From positions 75,721-139,720 of the forward strand of contig CAVZXS010000032.1 in NCBI GenBank assembly GCA_963779325.1: a stretch of DNA of 64,000 nt. The letters are read 5' to 3'. A program made the translations under genes and the position numbers. The DNA is from CAVZXS01 sp963779325 (GTDB taxonomy: Bacteria > Bacteroidota > Bacteroidia > Chitinophagales > Chitinophagaceae). This document shows positions 51,733 to 61,539 of this stretch, piece after piece; positions within the stretch are counted from its first letter, which is position 1; each line of letters begins with the position of its first letter. Below the pieces are notes generated by a model, which saw only the letters and a program-made list of their open reading frames with translations, searched no databases and was not told the DNA's origin.

Positions 51733-52923
51733 ATGAAAAGAGTTTTTTTAACAGCAGCCGGCCTTTTTGCATTGCTGCATTCATACGGACAGACAAGCGC
51801 AGACAGTACCGGTTTTAAAAGCAGAAAACTGAAATTGGAAGAAATAAATTTGGTATCAAGTTACTATACGCAAAACGGTAATAACGCTGCTGTAACCGGC
51901 GGAGTGGGTTCGGAGAAACTAAACGATATCGCCAATGTATTTGATATTAAACTTACCAAATATGATAAAAAGTTTCGCAAACATACTTTCGGTGCTGAGA
52001 TAGGTATTGATCATTACACTTCGGCTTCTTCGGATAAGATTGATTTAAAAGCCAATTCTTCAGCCTCACATGCCGATACGCGTTTTTACCCCGGTATCAA
52101 CTGGAGTGTTGAGAATGAAAAAAAAGGTACCACCTTTGGAGCGGGCCTATCTTCCTCTACCGAGTTTGATTATCAGTCCTTCGGAGCCAATATAAGTTTT
52201 TCTAAAAAAACAAAAGATAAGAGCGGCGAGTTTACCGCTAAGCTTCAAACTTATTTAGATCAGGTAAGTTTGATTGCACCTGTTGAATTAAGAACAAGAG
52301 GGAACAGGGAGGATGACGATTACCCGACTTCAGCAAGAAATACTTTTGCAGGGTCACTTTCTTACTCGCAAATAGTCAATGAACGTTTGCAAATAATGTT
52401 TTTGGCCGAAGCCATTCAACAAAAAGGTTATTTAAGCCTGCCTTTTCACAGGGTGTATTTTAATGATGCTACGGTACATCAGGAAAACCTACCCAATAAC
52501 CGTTTTAAAATTCCTTTAGGTTTCAGGGCTAATTATTATTTAGGCGATAAGTTTATCATCAAAACTTTCTACAGGTTTTATAAAGATGACTGGGGCCTTA
52601 CTTCACATACGGCCAATATTGAAGTGCCGGTAAAAATCACGCCGTTTTTATCAATAAGTCCTTTTTACCGTTTTTATAATCAAACGGCTATCAAATATTT
52701 TGCACCCTATCAAAAACATACGACGCAGGATCAATATTATACAAGTAACTATGATCTTTCAAAATTCAACAGCAGTTTTTTGGGTGCCGGTATTCGTATA
52801 GCGCCGCCCAAAGGAGTTTTGGGTATGCAGCATTTTAATATGATTGAATTACGCTACGGTCATTATACGCAAAGCAGGGGTTTCAATTCTGATATTATAT
52901 CCATGAATTTAAAATTTAAATAA
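51733..52923 (+). CDS. DUF3570 outer-membrane beta-barrel protein
   Basis: 396 residues with a signal peptide (MKRVFLTAAGLFALLHSYGQ). The body is strand-like throughout (KLKLEEINLVSSYYTQNGNN, KHTFGAEIGIDHYTSASSDK, NTFAGSLSYSQIVNERLQIM, YLGDKFIIKTFYRFYKDDWG) and ends in an aromatic residue-containing strand, as outer-membrane barrels do. The DUF4266/DUF3570 pair with ApbE and thioredoxin recurs in bacteria. It closes the operon. Confidence 0.87.
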   Translation: MKRVFLTAAGLFALLHSYGQTSADSTGFKSRKLKLEEINLVSSYYTQNGNNAAVTGGVGSEKLNDIANVFDIKLTKYDKKFRKHTFGAEIGIDHYTSASSDKIDLKANSSASHADTRFYPGINWSVENEKKGTTFGAGLSSSTEFDYQSFGANISFSKKTKDKSGEFTAKLQTYLDQVSLIAPVELRTRGNREDDDYPTSARNTFAGSLSYSQIVNERLQIMFLAEAIQQKGYLSLPFHRVYFNDATVHQENLPNNRFKIPLGFRANYYLGDKFIIKTFYRFYKDDWGLTSHTANIEVPVKITPFLSISPFYRFYNQTAIKYFAPYQKHTTQDQYYTSNYDLSKFNSSFLGAGIRIAPPKGVLGMQHFNMIELRYGHYTQSRGFNSDIISMNLKFK

Positions 52924-53051
52924 GGCAGTAGTTATAAAAACAATTTTATAGACCGGGAATATCTTTTTACGTATCCGTCTATTTGCTTATGCTTTATTAT
53001 CTTTAGGCAGATTCAATTCTTTTTTAAATAAGAATTTTTTAAATTCAATTT

Positions 53052-53639
53052 ATGCGTATACGACTTGCTGCCGAAGATGATGCTTTCGGAATTCTCTCTA
53101 TTTATGCTCCGTATATAACTAATACTTCTTTTACTTTCGAAACAGAGGTCCCGGCAGAATATGAATTTAAAGAAAGAATAAAAAAATATTTACTGAAATA
53201 TCCCTGGCTGGTTTGTGAAGCAGACGGACAAGTAGCCGGTTATGCTTATGCATCGCAATACCGCGAAAGAACGGCTTATCAGTGGAGTGCCGAATGCTCG
53301 GTGTATATACATGATGATTTTCAGCGGCAGGGTATAGCACAGGCATTGTATTCTGCATTATTTACAATTTTAAAAAGGCAAGGGTTTATGAATGTATATG
53401 CCGTTATTAATTTACCCAATGATAAAAGCGTGGCTTTGCACGAACGCATGAGCTTTACTTATTTTGCTACCTATGAAAAAGTGGGTTATAAATTAGGTCA
53501 ATGGAAAAATGTGGGATGGTGGCGATTGCAGTTGAATGAATTTATAAATGAACCGCCGGCTCCGGTTTTTTTTGCTGCAATGGATAAAAGTTTTTTGAAA
53601 GAAATATTTGGTGAAGTTGAAGGGATGATTAGAAAATAA
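53052..53639 (+). CDS. GNAT N-acetyltransferase, phosphinothricin-type
   Basis: 195 residues. IRLAAEDDAFGILSIYAPYI and TSFTFETEVP at the N-terminus, GYAYASQYRERTAYQWSAEC in the middle and the acetyl-CoA loop FQRQGIAQALYSALF followed by NLPNDKSVALHERM are the pattern of the PAT/bar branch. It would acetylate a small amine such as an amino acid or analogue. The C-terminus has an extra ~25 residues. A single gene; a hairpin repeat lies 20 bp downstream. Confidence 0.88.
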   Translation: MRIRLAAEDDAFGILSIYAPYITNTSFTFETEVPAEYEFKERIKKYLLKYPWLVCEADGQVAGYAYASQYRERTAYQWSAECSVYIHDDFQRQGIAQALYSALFTILKRQGFMNVYAVINLPNDKSVALHERMSFTYFATYEKVGYKLGQWKNVGWWRLQLNEFINEPPAPVFFAAMDKSFLKEIFGEVEGMIRK

Positions 53640-53658
53640 TAAAATTAATTTTTTTTAT

Positions 53659-53738
53659 CGCAGAGAAAACGAGTAACAGAGTTTTCGCTGAGATAAATGC
53701 TGCACTCTGCGTAGTCTCTTTTTCTCCTGCTCTCTGCG
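53659..53738. repeat. Intergenic hairpin repeat of CGCAGAG type
   Basis: CGCAGAG (53659) faces CTCTGCG (53732-53738), with further paired pieces inside (GAGTAACAGAG; CTCTGCGTAGTCTC). It lies between the convergent acetyltransferase and aminotransferase genes. Similar in style to the element at 20620-20686. Confidence 0.5.
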
Positions 53739-53755
53739 TTTATTTATACAAATAT

Positions 53756-55003
53756 TTATACAGCATTTTGCCCGGCAAGCAAAGCATTTTCTTTTCTTCC
53801 CGGGTATTTTTTCAGCGCTGCCTCCAGGCAATCCATCGCCGCATCAATTGCTTTTAAATTTAATACATAAGCAAGACGCACTTCATTTTTACCCAAGCCC
53901 GGTGTGCCGTAAAAACCGGTTGCCGGCGCCAGCATTACCGTTTGTTTATTAAAAGAAAAATCTTCGAGCAGCCATTGACAAAATTTATCGCTGTCATCAA
54001 CAGGTAATTGCGCCATGGCATAAAATGCGCCGCCCGGGTTAGGGCAAAAAACACCGTCCATCGCATTGAGACGCTTCACCAATAAATCTCTGCGGGCCAT
54101 GTACTCGGCTTTGGGTGCATCAAAATAATTATCAGGTAAGTCAATGGCGGCTTCGCCCATTATTTGTGCAAGACCCGGTGGCGATAAACGTGCCTGTGCA
54201 AATTTCATGGCGGCATTATACACTTCTTTGTTTTTTGTAACAAGAGCGCCTATCCTGGCCCCGCAGGCGCTGTAGCGTTTGCTGATGGTATCCATTAAAA
54301 CTACATGCTCATCCAATCCCTGCAGGTGCATAGCGCTTACATATTCGCCGGTGCCGCGCCCGCCGTCAGGCGGATAGCAAAATTCGCGATACGCTTCATC
54401 ACTGAATAAATATAAATTATGCTTGATGCAGATTTCCTTCACGGCTTCCATTTCGGCACGGCCGTATAAATAACCGGTGGGGTTATTAGGGCTGCAAATA
54501 ATAATCGCTTTGGTTTTCTCCGTAATTACTTTTTCAAAATCCTCAATAGGCGGTAAAGCAAAGCCCGTTTCAATGGTAGATTTAATGGGAACAACCTTTA
54601 CGCCTGCAGCTACGGCAAATCCGTTGTAATTAGCATAAAACGGTTCGGGAATTATTACTTCATCGCCCGGGTTGAGGCAGGTAAAAAAACCGAACATAAT
54701 AGCTTCGCTGCCGCCGGTAGTTATCATTATTTGTTCATGCGTTACATCAATACCCGCTTTTTTATAATACTGAACCAGTTTGCGACGGTAACTTTCATTG
54801 CCGGCGCTGTGGCTGTACTCCAATACTTTCAGATCAGTATGGCGCACCGCATCTAAAATAGCCGGCGGCGTTTCTATATCCGGCTGACCGATATTTAAAT
54901 GATATACTTTGATTCCTTTTTTCTTGGCCGCTTCGGCATAAGGAACCAACTTGCGAATAGGAGAGGGCGGCATTTGCCTGCCGCGTTGTGATATTGACAG
55001 CAT
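53756..55003 (-). CDS. Class I/II PLP-dependent aminotransferase
   Basis: 415 residues. ADFGQPDIETP-type N-terminal signature here reads NIGQPDIETPPAILDAV; then VLEYSHSAGNESYRRKLVQY, ITTGGSEAIMFGF, the PLP-aspartate/tyrosine region ICSPNNPTGYLYGR and LFSDEAYREF, and the Schiff-base lysine in DTISKRYSACGARIG. It resembles the aspartate aminotransferase family subgroup Ib. The substrate cannot be told. Single gene, convergent with the acetyltransferase. Confidence 0.9.
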   Translation of the reverse strand: MLSISQRGRQMPPSPIRKLVPYAEAAKKKGIKVYHLNIGQPDIETPPAILDAVRHTDLKVLEYSHSAGNESYRRKLVQYYKKAGIDVTHEQIMITTGGSEAIMFGFFTCLNPGDEVIIPEPFYANYNGFAVAAGVKVVPIKSTIETGFALPPIEDFEKVITEKTKAIIICSPNNPTGYLYGRAEMEAVKEICIKHNLYLFSDEAYREFCYPPDGGRGTGEYVSAMHLQGLDEHVVLMDTISKRYSACGARIGALVTKNKEVYNAAMKFAQARLSPPGLAQIMGEAAIDLPDNYFDAPKAEYMARRDLLVKRLNAMDGVFCPNPGGAFYAMAQLPVDDSDKFCQWLLEDFSFNKQTVMLAPATGFYGTPGLGKNEVRLAYVLNLKAIDAAMDCLEAALKKYPGRKENALLAGQNAV

Positions 55004-55225
55004 ACAATAAAGATAAGTACGATTTGCGAAGTACTAACCGACTTTTGATGAAGAAAATAATTTTTTTAGAAATTCTGCGAATAATGTTTTATTTCTGCCT
55101 GTTTGCAGTTAAAAACTACCAATACAGTTAGCCTCTTTTTTATACAAAAGAAATTAAGAAACAATCTTAGAAATTCTGTTTCTTAACTTTTCACCTATAC
55201 ATTTGTTGTTAATAAGAAAGTGTAA

Positions 55226-56134
55226 ATGATAAAAACGCCTCCCTACTTACAGCCCGGCCACACTATCGGCATTGTATGCCCTGCCGGTTATATGTCAGCT
55301 GAAAAAGCCCGAACCTGTGTCGAGACTTTGCAGCAATGGGGCTATAAAGTAAAATTGGGCAAAACCTTGGGCAGCGATTCCGCTACTTATTTTTCCGGCA
55401 CCGATGAAGAGCGACTGAATGATTTTCAGCAAATGATGGATGATGATGAAGTGCAGGCTGTACTGTGCGGCAGAGGCGGTTACGGCACGGGACGAATCAT
55501 TGAGCAAATTAATTTCAAAAAATTTAAGAAGAATCCTAAATGGATTATCGGGTACAGTGATATTACCATTTTGCACTCGCATCTTTTTACCAATTATTAT
55601 ATTTCAAGCTTGCATGCGCCCATGGCCGCGGCTTTTAATGACAGCGGTTTTGAGAATGATTATGTTTTGTCTTTGAAAAATGCATTGGAAGGGAAAAAAA
55701 TAAAATATCAATGCGCCCCGCACGACTTTAATAAAAAAGGAGAAGCTATTGGAGAATTAGTTGGCGGCAATCTTGCTTTATTAGCTCATTTGGTCGGTAC
55801 TGATTCGGATATAAAAACAAGAGGAAAGATTTTATTTATAGAAGATATCGGCGAGCAACTTTATAATATTGACAGGATGCTCTATCAATTAAAAAGAAGC
55901 GGTAAGTTGTCAAAATTAGCAGGGCTTATTGTCGGCGGTTTTACCGATTGCAAAGATACCGACAGGCCTTTTGGTCAATCGGTACATGAAATTATTCGTG
56001 ACGTCGTTAAGGAATATGATTATCCGGTTTGTTATGATTTCCCGGTGAGTCATTCCGCTGAAAATTATGCGCTGAAAATAGGAGCGGGTTATAAATTGAG
56101 AGTGGGTAAAACAAAGGTTAGTTTGGAAGAATGA
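55226..56134 (+). CDS. LD-carboxypeptidase (peptidase family S66)
   Basis: 302 residues. It removes the terminal D-Ala from tetrapeptides in murein recycling. Visible: CPAGYMSAEKARTCVETLQQ, CGRGGYGTGRIIEQI, the nucleophile serine in GYSDITILHS, ILFIEDIGEQLYNIDRMLYQ with the Glu, and the His in FPVSHSAENYALKIG. Length is standard and there is no signal peptide, as for the cytoplasmic enzyme. It converges on the alpha/beta hydrolase gene with a 6-bp gap. Confidence 0.92.
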   Translation: MIKTPPYLQPGHTIGIVCPAGYMSAEKARTCVETLQQWGYKVKLGKTLGSDSATYFSGTDEERLNDFQQMMDDDEVQAVLCGRGGYGTGRIIEQINFKKFKKNPKWIIGYSDITILHSHLFTNYYISSLHAPMAAAFNDSGFENDYVLSLKNALEGKKIKYQCAPHDFNKKGEAIGELVGGNLALLAHLVGTDSDIKTRGKILFIEDIGEQLYNIDRMLYQLKRSGKLSKLAGLIVGGFTDCKDTDRPFGQSVHEIIRDVVKEYDYPVCYDFPVSHSAENYALKIGAGYKLRVGKTKVSLEE

Positions 56135-56140
56135 GTTCTG

Positions 56141-56950
56141 TTAGTTTATTAAAAGAGAATCAAGCTTTTGAATAGTTTGTCTGAACGTAAATAAATCATT
56201 ATGACTCCCCCCTTCGATAGTTATAAACTCATCCGCGGTTTTTAAATAAGGTTTTAATCTTTTTGCATTTCTGTACGGCACGGTCCAGTCATCAGTACCC
56301 TGGAAAATACTCACCGGCACTTTTATTTTTTGCAAATACTGCCAGGTAGGTATTTTATAATGTATCATCCGGTCTACAGGGTATATGGGTAAATAAGAAC
56401 TGATTAAGGAAGGAAAGCTATAGTACGGCGTTTCCAGTATTAATTTTTTACAGGGTTTTACAGATGCCAATTGCGATGCGATACCCGTACCCATACTTTT
56501 GCCGTAAATAATTATACTGTCAGCTGAAAATTTTTCTTTGGCGAATTGATATACCAACGAAGCCCAATCATAAAGTGTTCGTTCATTAAAATTACCGGTA
56601 CTCTTTCCAAAGCCCGGGTAGTCAATCATCCATACTTCGTAGCCGTGTTTGGTGAAATGCGGAGTGTACTTGGCATACCATGATATGTTTTTTTTATTGC
56701 CGTGAAAATATAAAACTACACCGCGGGTTATTGTATCGGTGCCGTAAAATTGAATAATATTCAGATTGGATGCGGAGTCAACGGGTATATTAATTTCTTT
56801 GTGCTTATCCCGGAACTTGTATTGATGATTGCCTTTTAGCGATACGGGATGAAACAAAATAAAATCCTGCAAAAAGTATAAGCCGATGCCCAAGAGTAAA
56901 TAAATGATTACCGTTATTTTAAGCAGGCGAAGGAGTTTGCTTTTTTTCAT
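56141..56950 (-). CDS. Membrane-anchored alpha/beta hydrolase
   Basis: 269 residues. One N-terminal membrane helix (LRLLKITVIIYLLLGIGLYF), then an alpha/beta hydrolase domain: YFHGNKKNISWYAKYTPHF, the nucleophile elbow IYGKSMGTGIASQLA with Ser, FQGTDDWTVPYRNAKRL with Asp, and the His in IEGGSHNDLF. The family (serine aminopeptidase/BAAT-like, similar to ABHD13/BEM46) is of unknown substrate. A diverged, frameshifted paralogue lies at 58419-59207. Confidence 0.85.
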   Translation of the reverse strand: MKKSKLLRLLKITVIIYLLLGIGLYFLQDFILFHPVSLKGNHQYKFRDKHKEINIPVDSASNLNIIQFYGTDTITRGVVLYFHGNKKNISWYAKYTPHFTKHGYEVWMIDYPGFGKSTGNFNERTLYDWASLVYQFAKEKFSADSIIIYGKSMGTGIASQLASVKPCKKLILETPYYSFPSLISSYLPIYPVDRMIHYKIPTWQYLQKIKVPVSIFQGTDDWTVPYRNAKRLKPYLKTADEFITIEGGSHNDLFTFRQTIQKLDSLLIN

Positions 56951-57010
56951 TTATAAAATTTGCCGAGGTAAAACTATAATAAAAGCGGGTGGTTCGAAAT
57001 TTATTTATGC

Positions 57011-57042
57011 AAAAAGGAGAAAGTTTTTGCTTTCTCCTTTTC
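57011..57042 (-). terminator. Rho-independent terminator after the TPR-like lipoprotein gene
   Basis: AAAAGGAGAAAG (57012-57023) and CTTTCTCCTTTT (57030-57041) pair perfectly around six bases. On the minus strand it ends in TTTTTGC, 26 bp after the gene's stop. Confidence 0.85.
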
Positions 57043-57067
57043 AATTTATCAACTTCCGTGCTTCAAT

Positions 57068-58234
57068 TTAATAGCGGCTGTAAAAGTTTCTTATTCTGTA
57101 ATGAACATCATTGCCTATATCATTTAAAATTTGTCTTATCACTTCGTCTTCCCGCGGCGGATGACTTTCACGATTATTCAATTCGTTCTGATCTGCATCA
57201 CTTAATGCTCTTGCATCACCCGTGTAAGTTGAAAAAACAGTCTGCCACCTGTGGTCGCCGCGTATATTATCGCTCCACAACCAACGGCCGTCGGCTGTCC
57301 TGATTGTCATTCTGTAATTACCTTCCGATACCAATGTTCTGCGGGTGGTAGTAATGGTGGCGTAAACAGTGGTATATTCTTTTACAATCGAATCAGGCTT
57401 TACTACGATTTCTTTTGCTACGACTCTTTTTGATACCTGTCTTGATGATGTTTGATCATATACCTGGCCAAGATTGAAATGAGTGAATCCCATATCCAGC
57501 AAATGATCCGGCTGTATATTCCTGTTTCCAGCTTCATACATCGGGTACATTTTTACAAATGAATTGCCTGTATTGTATTGCAGGTTTCTTGCCACATCGT
57601 CTTCAAAATTTCGCATTTGATAATTCACATGACGGTAACCCGCATTGTATCCGTAGTTATTGCCGAACCCAACTTGATCAGAAGGTAAAATGACAACCCG
57701 TATCACAGCCGCATCATACGCTTCGTCCATTTTATTTTTGATATCATTTGTCGGTCTGAATTTATATGCCGCCTGAAATTCGTAGAAAGCATTTTTAAAA
57801 CTGTTGCGGTTGTTGTCATCCATCAATCGAACACCTCTTTCCAATCTTACATCGGCAGCTTTTTCGGCATAGGTCTCCAGGTAAGATGAATAGTCGGCAG
57901 GATTTACAACAGCTCTTGCTTCAGGCGAACGGTTAATGGAAGTATACATTTTTTGCAATGATGTATATTCAGCATACATCCTTTCCCACTTCAGCTCATT
58001 ACTACTTTGCGATAAAGTGCTTATCGTATTTTCTTTTTCATTCACCGCATACTTGTATGCATCCTGCAGCAATGATTTTACTTCAGCATCATTGGGCTTC
58101 TTTTGCAGTTTTTTAACAGCAAGTTCCACGGCGCCGTCATAGTCGCCCTTGTTGTAGAGTTTGTTGGCCGTTTTGCAACTGTAAAAAGCGAATGCGGATA
58201 AAAGAAAAATAAGTATGTAAAATTGTTTTTTCAT
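57068..58234 (-). CDS. Lipoprotein with TPR-like N-terminal part, unknown
   Basis: 388 residues from the ATG at 58234 (MKKQFYILIFLLSAFAFYSC, lipobox cysteine). A tetratricopeptide-like start (ANKLYNKGDYDGAVELAVKK, EVKSLLQDAYKYAVNEKENT) leads into a longer helical region and then a beta-rich C-terminal half (VKEYTTVYATITTTRRTLVS, MTIRTADGRWLWSDNIRGDH). No family name is certain, though similar proteins are known in Chitinophagaceae from memory. Probably outer-membrane anchored. Single gene with its own terminator. Confidence 0.75.
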   Translation of the reverse strand: MKKQFYILIFLLSAFAFYSCKTANKLYNKGDYDGAVELAVKKLQKKPNDAEVKSLLQDAYKYAVNEKENTISTLSQSSNELKWERMYAEYTSLQKMYTSINRSPEARAVVNPADYSSYLETYAEKAADVRLERGVRLMDDNNRNSFKNAFYEFQAAYKFRPTNDIKNKMDEAYDAAVIRVVILPSDQVGFGNNYGYNAGYRHVNYQMRNFEDDVARNLQYNTGNSFVKMYPMYEAGNRNIQPDHLLDMGFTHFNLGQVYDQTSSRQVSKRVVAKEIVVKPDSIVKEYTTVYATITTTRRTLVSEGNYRMTIRTADGRWLWSDNIRGDHRWQTVFSTYTGDARALSDADQNELNNRESHPPREDEVIRQILNDIGNDVHYRIRNFYSRY

Positions 58235-58418
58235 AAACACCTCCGTTTTGGTATAGTACGATCAAATAGCACACCATGTGACAGACTGCGAAACGAATTA
58301 GTTAATCATTAACAGATGTTAGCTTTTTTTCAGTATGATTTGTTAATGGAAGTATGCCCCGGGGCATTACTAAGTTTATTTAAAAACTAATAACGACTCC
58401 GTTAAGCAGATAAAGAAA

Positions 58419-59207
58419 TTAATGCTTTAATATGTCGCGGATGAAATTATGGTATTCATCAAAATAGGTAAGATCGTTGTGATGGCCGCCGTGAATGCGG
58501 ATAAGGGTAATTTTTCGGGGGTTTATTTTTTGCAGTTGTTCACTGTGCTTAATGGGTATCAGCCGGTCTTTGGTGCCATGAATGATATAGGTATGGGCAT
58601 TTTACATCGTGAATCCATTTGTCGGTACGCAACTGAAACCTCAATACAAACCTCATGGGTAAATAGGCAAAAACCTTTCTACTACTTTTGTAAAACTATA
58701 ATAAGGCGCATCCAGTATCAGATAACGGGGATTATTATCGGCGGCAATTTTGGTGGCAAAGCCGCTGCCCATGCTTCGTGCCATAAACTATTATATGATC
58801 TTCGGGGTATGTGCTTTTCAGTTTTTCATATACAAACTGCATATCTCCCAGCATGTCTTTTTCACTTCTTTTGCCGGTGCTTTTGCCAAAGCCACGGTAA
58901 TCACCAGTACCACATCATAATCATAACGGTAAAAATCTTTCGCATATTTGGCCCAGCCTTTTATACTTCGTGTATTGCCATGAAAATAAAGGATCAGTCC
59001 TTTGGGATTTTCCCGGTAAAAATGAAGGCCGTTGATACTTACGCCGGGTTCAATATCAAAAAATAATTCTTTGAAAGGAGCATCGTATTTGAATTCAAAA
59101 TCCTGCTTTAGTTTTTCAGGTTTAAAAATGAATTTTTCCTGCAGGAAATAAGCGATGATGGAAAGAACGGCAATACCGATAATAATATAATAGATGATAT
59201 TCGGCAA
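58419..59207 (-). pseudogene. Membrane-anchored alpha/beta hydrolase, at least four frameshifts
   Basis: It starts MPNIIYYIIIGIAVLSIIAY (membrane helix), then FIFKPEKLKQDFEFKYD and LILYFHGNTRSIKGWAKYA. The domain continues in other frames: DYRGFGKSTGKRSEKDM, then SMGSGFATKIAADNNPRYLI (nucleophile elbow), LPIYP, RFVLRFQLRTDKWIHDVKC, IIHGTKDRLIP-like and HGGHHNDLTYFDEYHNFIRD, with the stop at 58419. The frame changes are single-base steps near 58895, 58780, 58660 and 58590. Protein-level identity to the neighbour at 56141 and the family is intact around every break. It would be about 260 residues when restored. Confidence 0.8.
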
Positions 59208-59318
59208 GCATTTCGTAGTTTATTAGTTTAAAAGTTTATCGTGTCTCAAATTAGATACAACCTTCGAGCAATCGCCAATAACTTAAAACTTCACGGCTGC
59301 TAATCTTCTTCTATTCTT

Positions 59319-61280
59319 CTAAACCTTTTCAGCTTGAGGCTGCACCGGGGCCACAATCAGCGGAAATTTTTCAACTTTCACATTGCTTAGATCCAAGACC
59401 AAAACCACTTTCTTCTGAAAGACTGATTTCTTTCAGCCAGAAATAAAGTTTCATACCACTCTTTTCAAAGAAAGGCAGTTCATTATCCTGGCTCAGGTAT
59501 TTTTCCATTACAATAAATTGGAAATCACCCACCACATTATTGCGTTCAAGGCTTTCATACCGGCTGATAATATTTACTTCTTTATTTGCTACCATATCTT
59601 CCACCACTTTGCGGAACATCAGATTAATCTTGGGCTTCCATCCTGAAGCCCAGCCTGAAATTCTACCCGGATGATATCATTGGGGATGATATGGTCTACT
59701 TCATATTCACAGGTATAAGGATCATCTAGGGTATCCACATGCACAAACCAATAAATATCAGCCCGTTTGGGTTTTTTATTCAATATCGAATAAATGATTT
59801 TATGTTCAATTTCTTTAGGATTATTGGCACTGGTCATATAAACCAGGTGTGTGGCATATTTAGGAACTGTTTTATCGTTACTCAGTTCCTGTATCATAGG
59901 CAGGTAATGTTCCAGTCGCACAAATTCCACATACCGGTTTTTAATTTTACGGCACCGGTACCAAACATACATGATGACAAATAAACCACCGCCAACAATC
60001 AATGTAACATAACCACCATGCGGAAATTTATCCAGGTTGGCAAAAAGAAAACTGAATTCAATGCGATGAGATAAACGACGAGGTAAAGATAAATCCAGAA
60101 TGATTTGGTTCGTTTCGAAACAAGGTAATTGGCAAACAAAATGGAAGTGGCGATCATACAAAGTGTAATGGCCAGACCATAAGCAGCTTCCATATTGGAT
60201 GATTTTTTGAAATAAAGTACTATGCCGCATACAGCCGAAAAACAACAAGAAATTAATACCCGGTATATACAATTGACCTCTTTCTTCCGTAGGATAATTA
60301 ATCCTTAAACGTGGCCAGAGATTCAGCCGCATAGCTTCACTGATCAGTGTAAACGACCCGCTGATCAGTGCCTGGCTGGCAATAATGGCTGCTGCGGTGG
60401 CAATGATAATACCCGAGAATTTAAATGAACCATTCGGCATGACACCATAAAAAGGATTGAAACTGCCATCTGCTAATCATTCATGCAGTAATAGTTTATC
60501 CTTTCATGTTAGTCAGTAACCAGGCACCCTGGCCCGAGGTAATTGAGGATCAGGCAGGTTTTTACAAAAATCCAGGAACCCGGATATTTCACTTGCCGCA
60601 ATGCCCAAGGTCGGATATAAAGGCTTCTGCCCCGGTAGTACAAAGAAATACAGCACCCAAAATCCAGAAACCATTGGGATAGGTAGTCAGCAATTTAACA
60701 GCATAATGTGGATTAAATGCTTTAAAAATGCCGAATCGTCAGAAAGATGAATGATGCCCAAAAATGCCAGCATTAGAACCAGATCATCATAATCGGCCCG
60801 AATAAGTTTCCCGATGGAAGTAGTGCCGAATTGTTGAACAAAGAAAAGAATGCAGAGTAATGCCAATACAATATAAACAATGGTACAGTGGAATTTCCTG
60901 AATTATCGGAATCTGTCGCAAACCCTCAACTGCAGAAGTAACTGAGATAGGCGGGGTAATCATTCCATCGGCCAGCAGCGCCGCACCACCAATCATAGCA
61001 GGCAGTACCAGCCATTTTTTTCTGCCTTCTCACCAGGGCATACAAGCGAAAAAATACCGCCTTCACCCCGGTTATCGGCCTGCAGGGTCAGGATTACATA
61101 TTTTATAGTGGTTTGCAGGGTAAGGGTCCAGATAATACAGGATAATCCACCCAGAATCAATTCTTCAGTGATTCTTTTCCCTTTAATAATGGCATTGAGC
61201 ACATAAAGAGGAGAGGTTCCGATATCGCCATAAATAATTCCTAAAGCCACGAGCAGCCCGGCAAGGGTGGCCCTATTCAT
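59319..61280 (-). pseudogene. kup: Kup-family potassium transporter, multiple frameshifts
   Basis: The start MNRATLAGLLVALGIIYGDI with GTSPLYVLNAI is the Kup signature. TLQADNRGEGGIFSL, GGAALLADGMITPPISVTSA, and the C-terminal VVEDMVANKEVNIISRYESL are also typical. It is split over at least five frames (61280-60993, 60996-60787, a disrupted part 60440-60790, 60440-59619, 59619-59371 and a last switch to a stop at 59319 giving LSNVKVEKFPLIVAPVQPQ). Kup is a proton/K+ symporter with 12 membrane helices. The total span (1962 bp) fits a complete protein of about 650 residues. Confidence 0.85.
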
Positions 61281-61539
61281 ATGTTTCCCACGTAGGTTAA
61301 ATTAAGTTCCTGTTGTTTCCTTGAAGGGTCCGGTTTCCGGCACTAACCTGCAATGCAAAGGTATAGTTAAAATAATGATACAATAAGCATATGTTTTAAT
61401 CAAATCTTTCCGGAACTTAAAAAATATCTGATGAATTATATTAATCACCATGTTAACTTTAATAAAAGCGTACGTCATAAATCAGCTGGCAGTTTTGGGC
61501 TTACATCTTGTAATTTTAATTTATAAAGAATATTTTATT

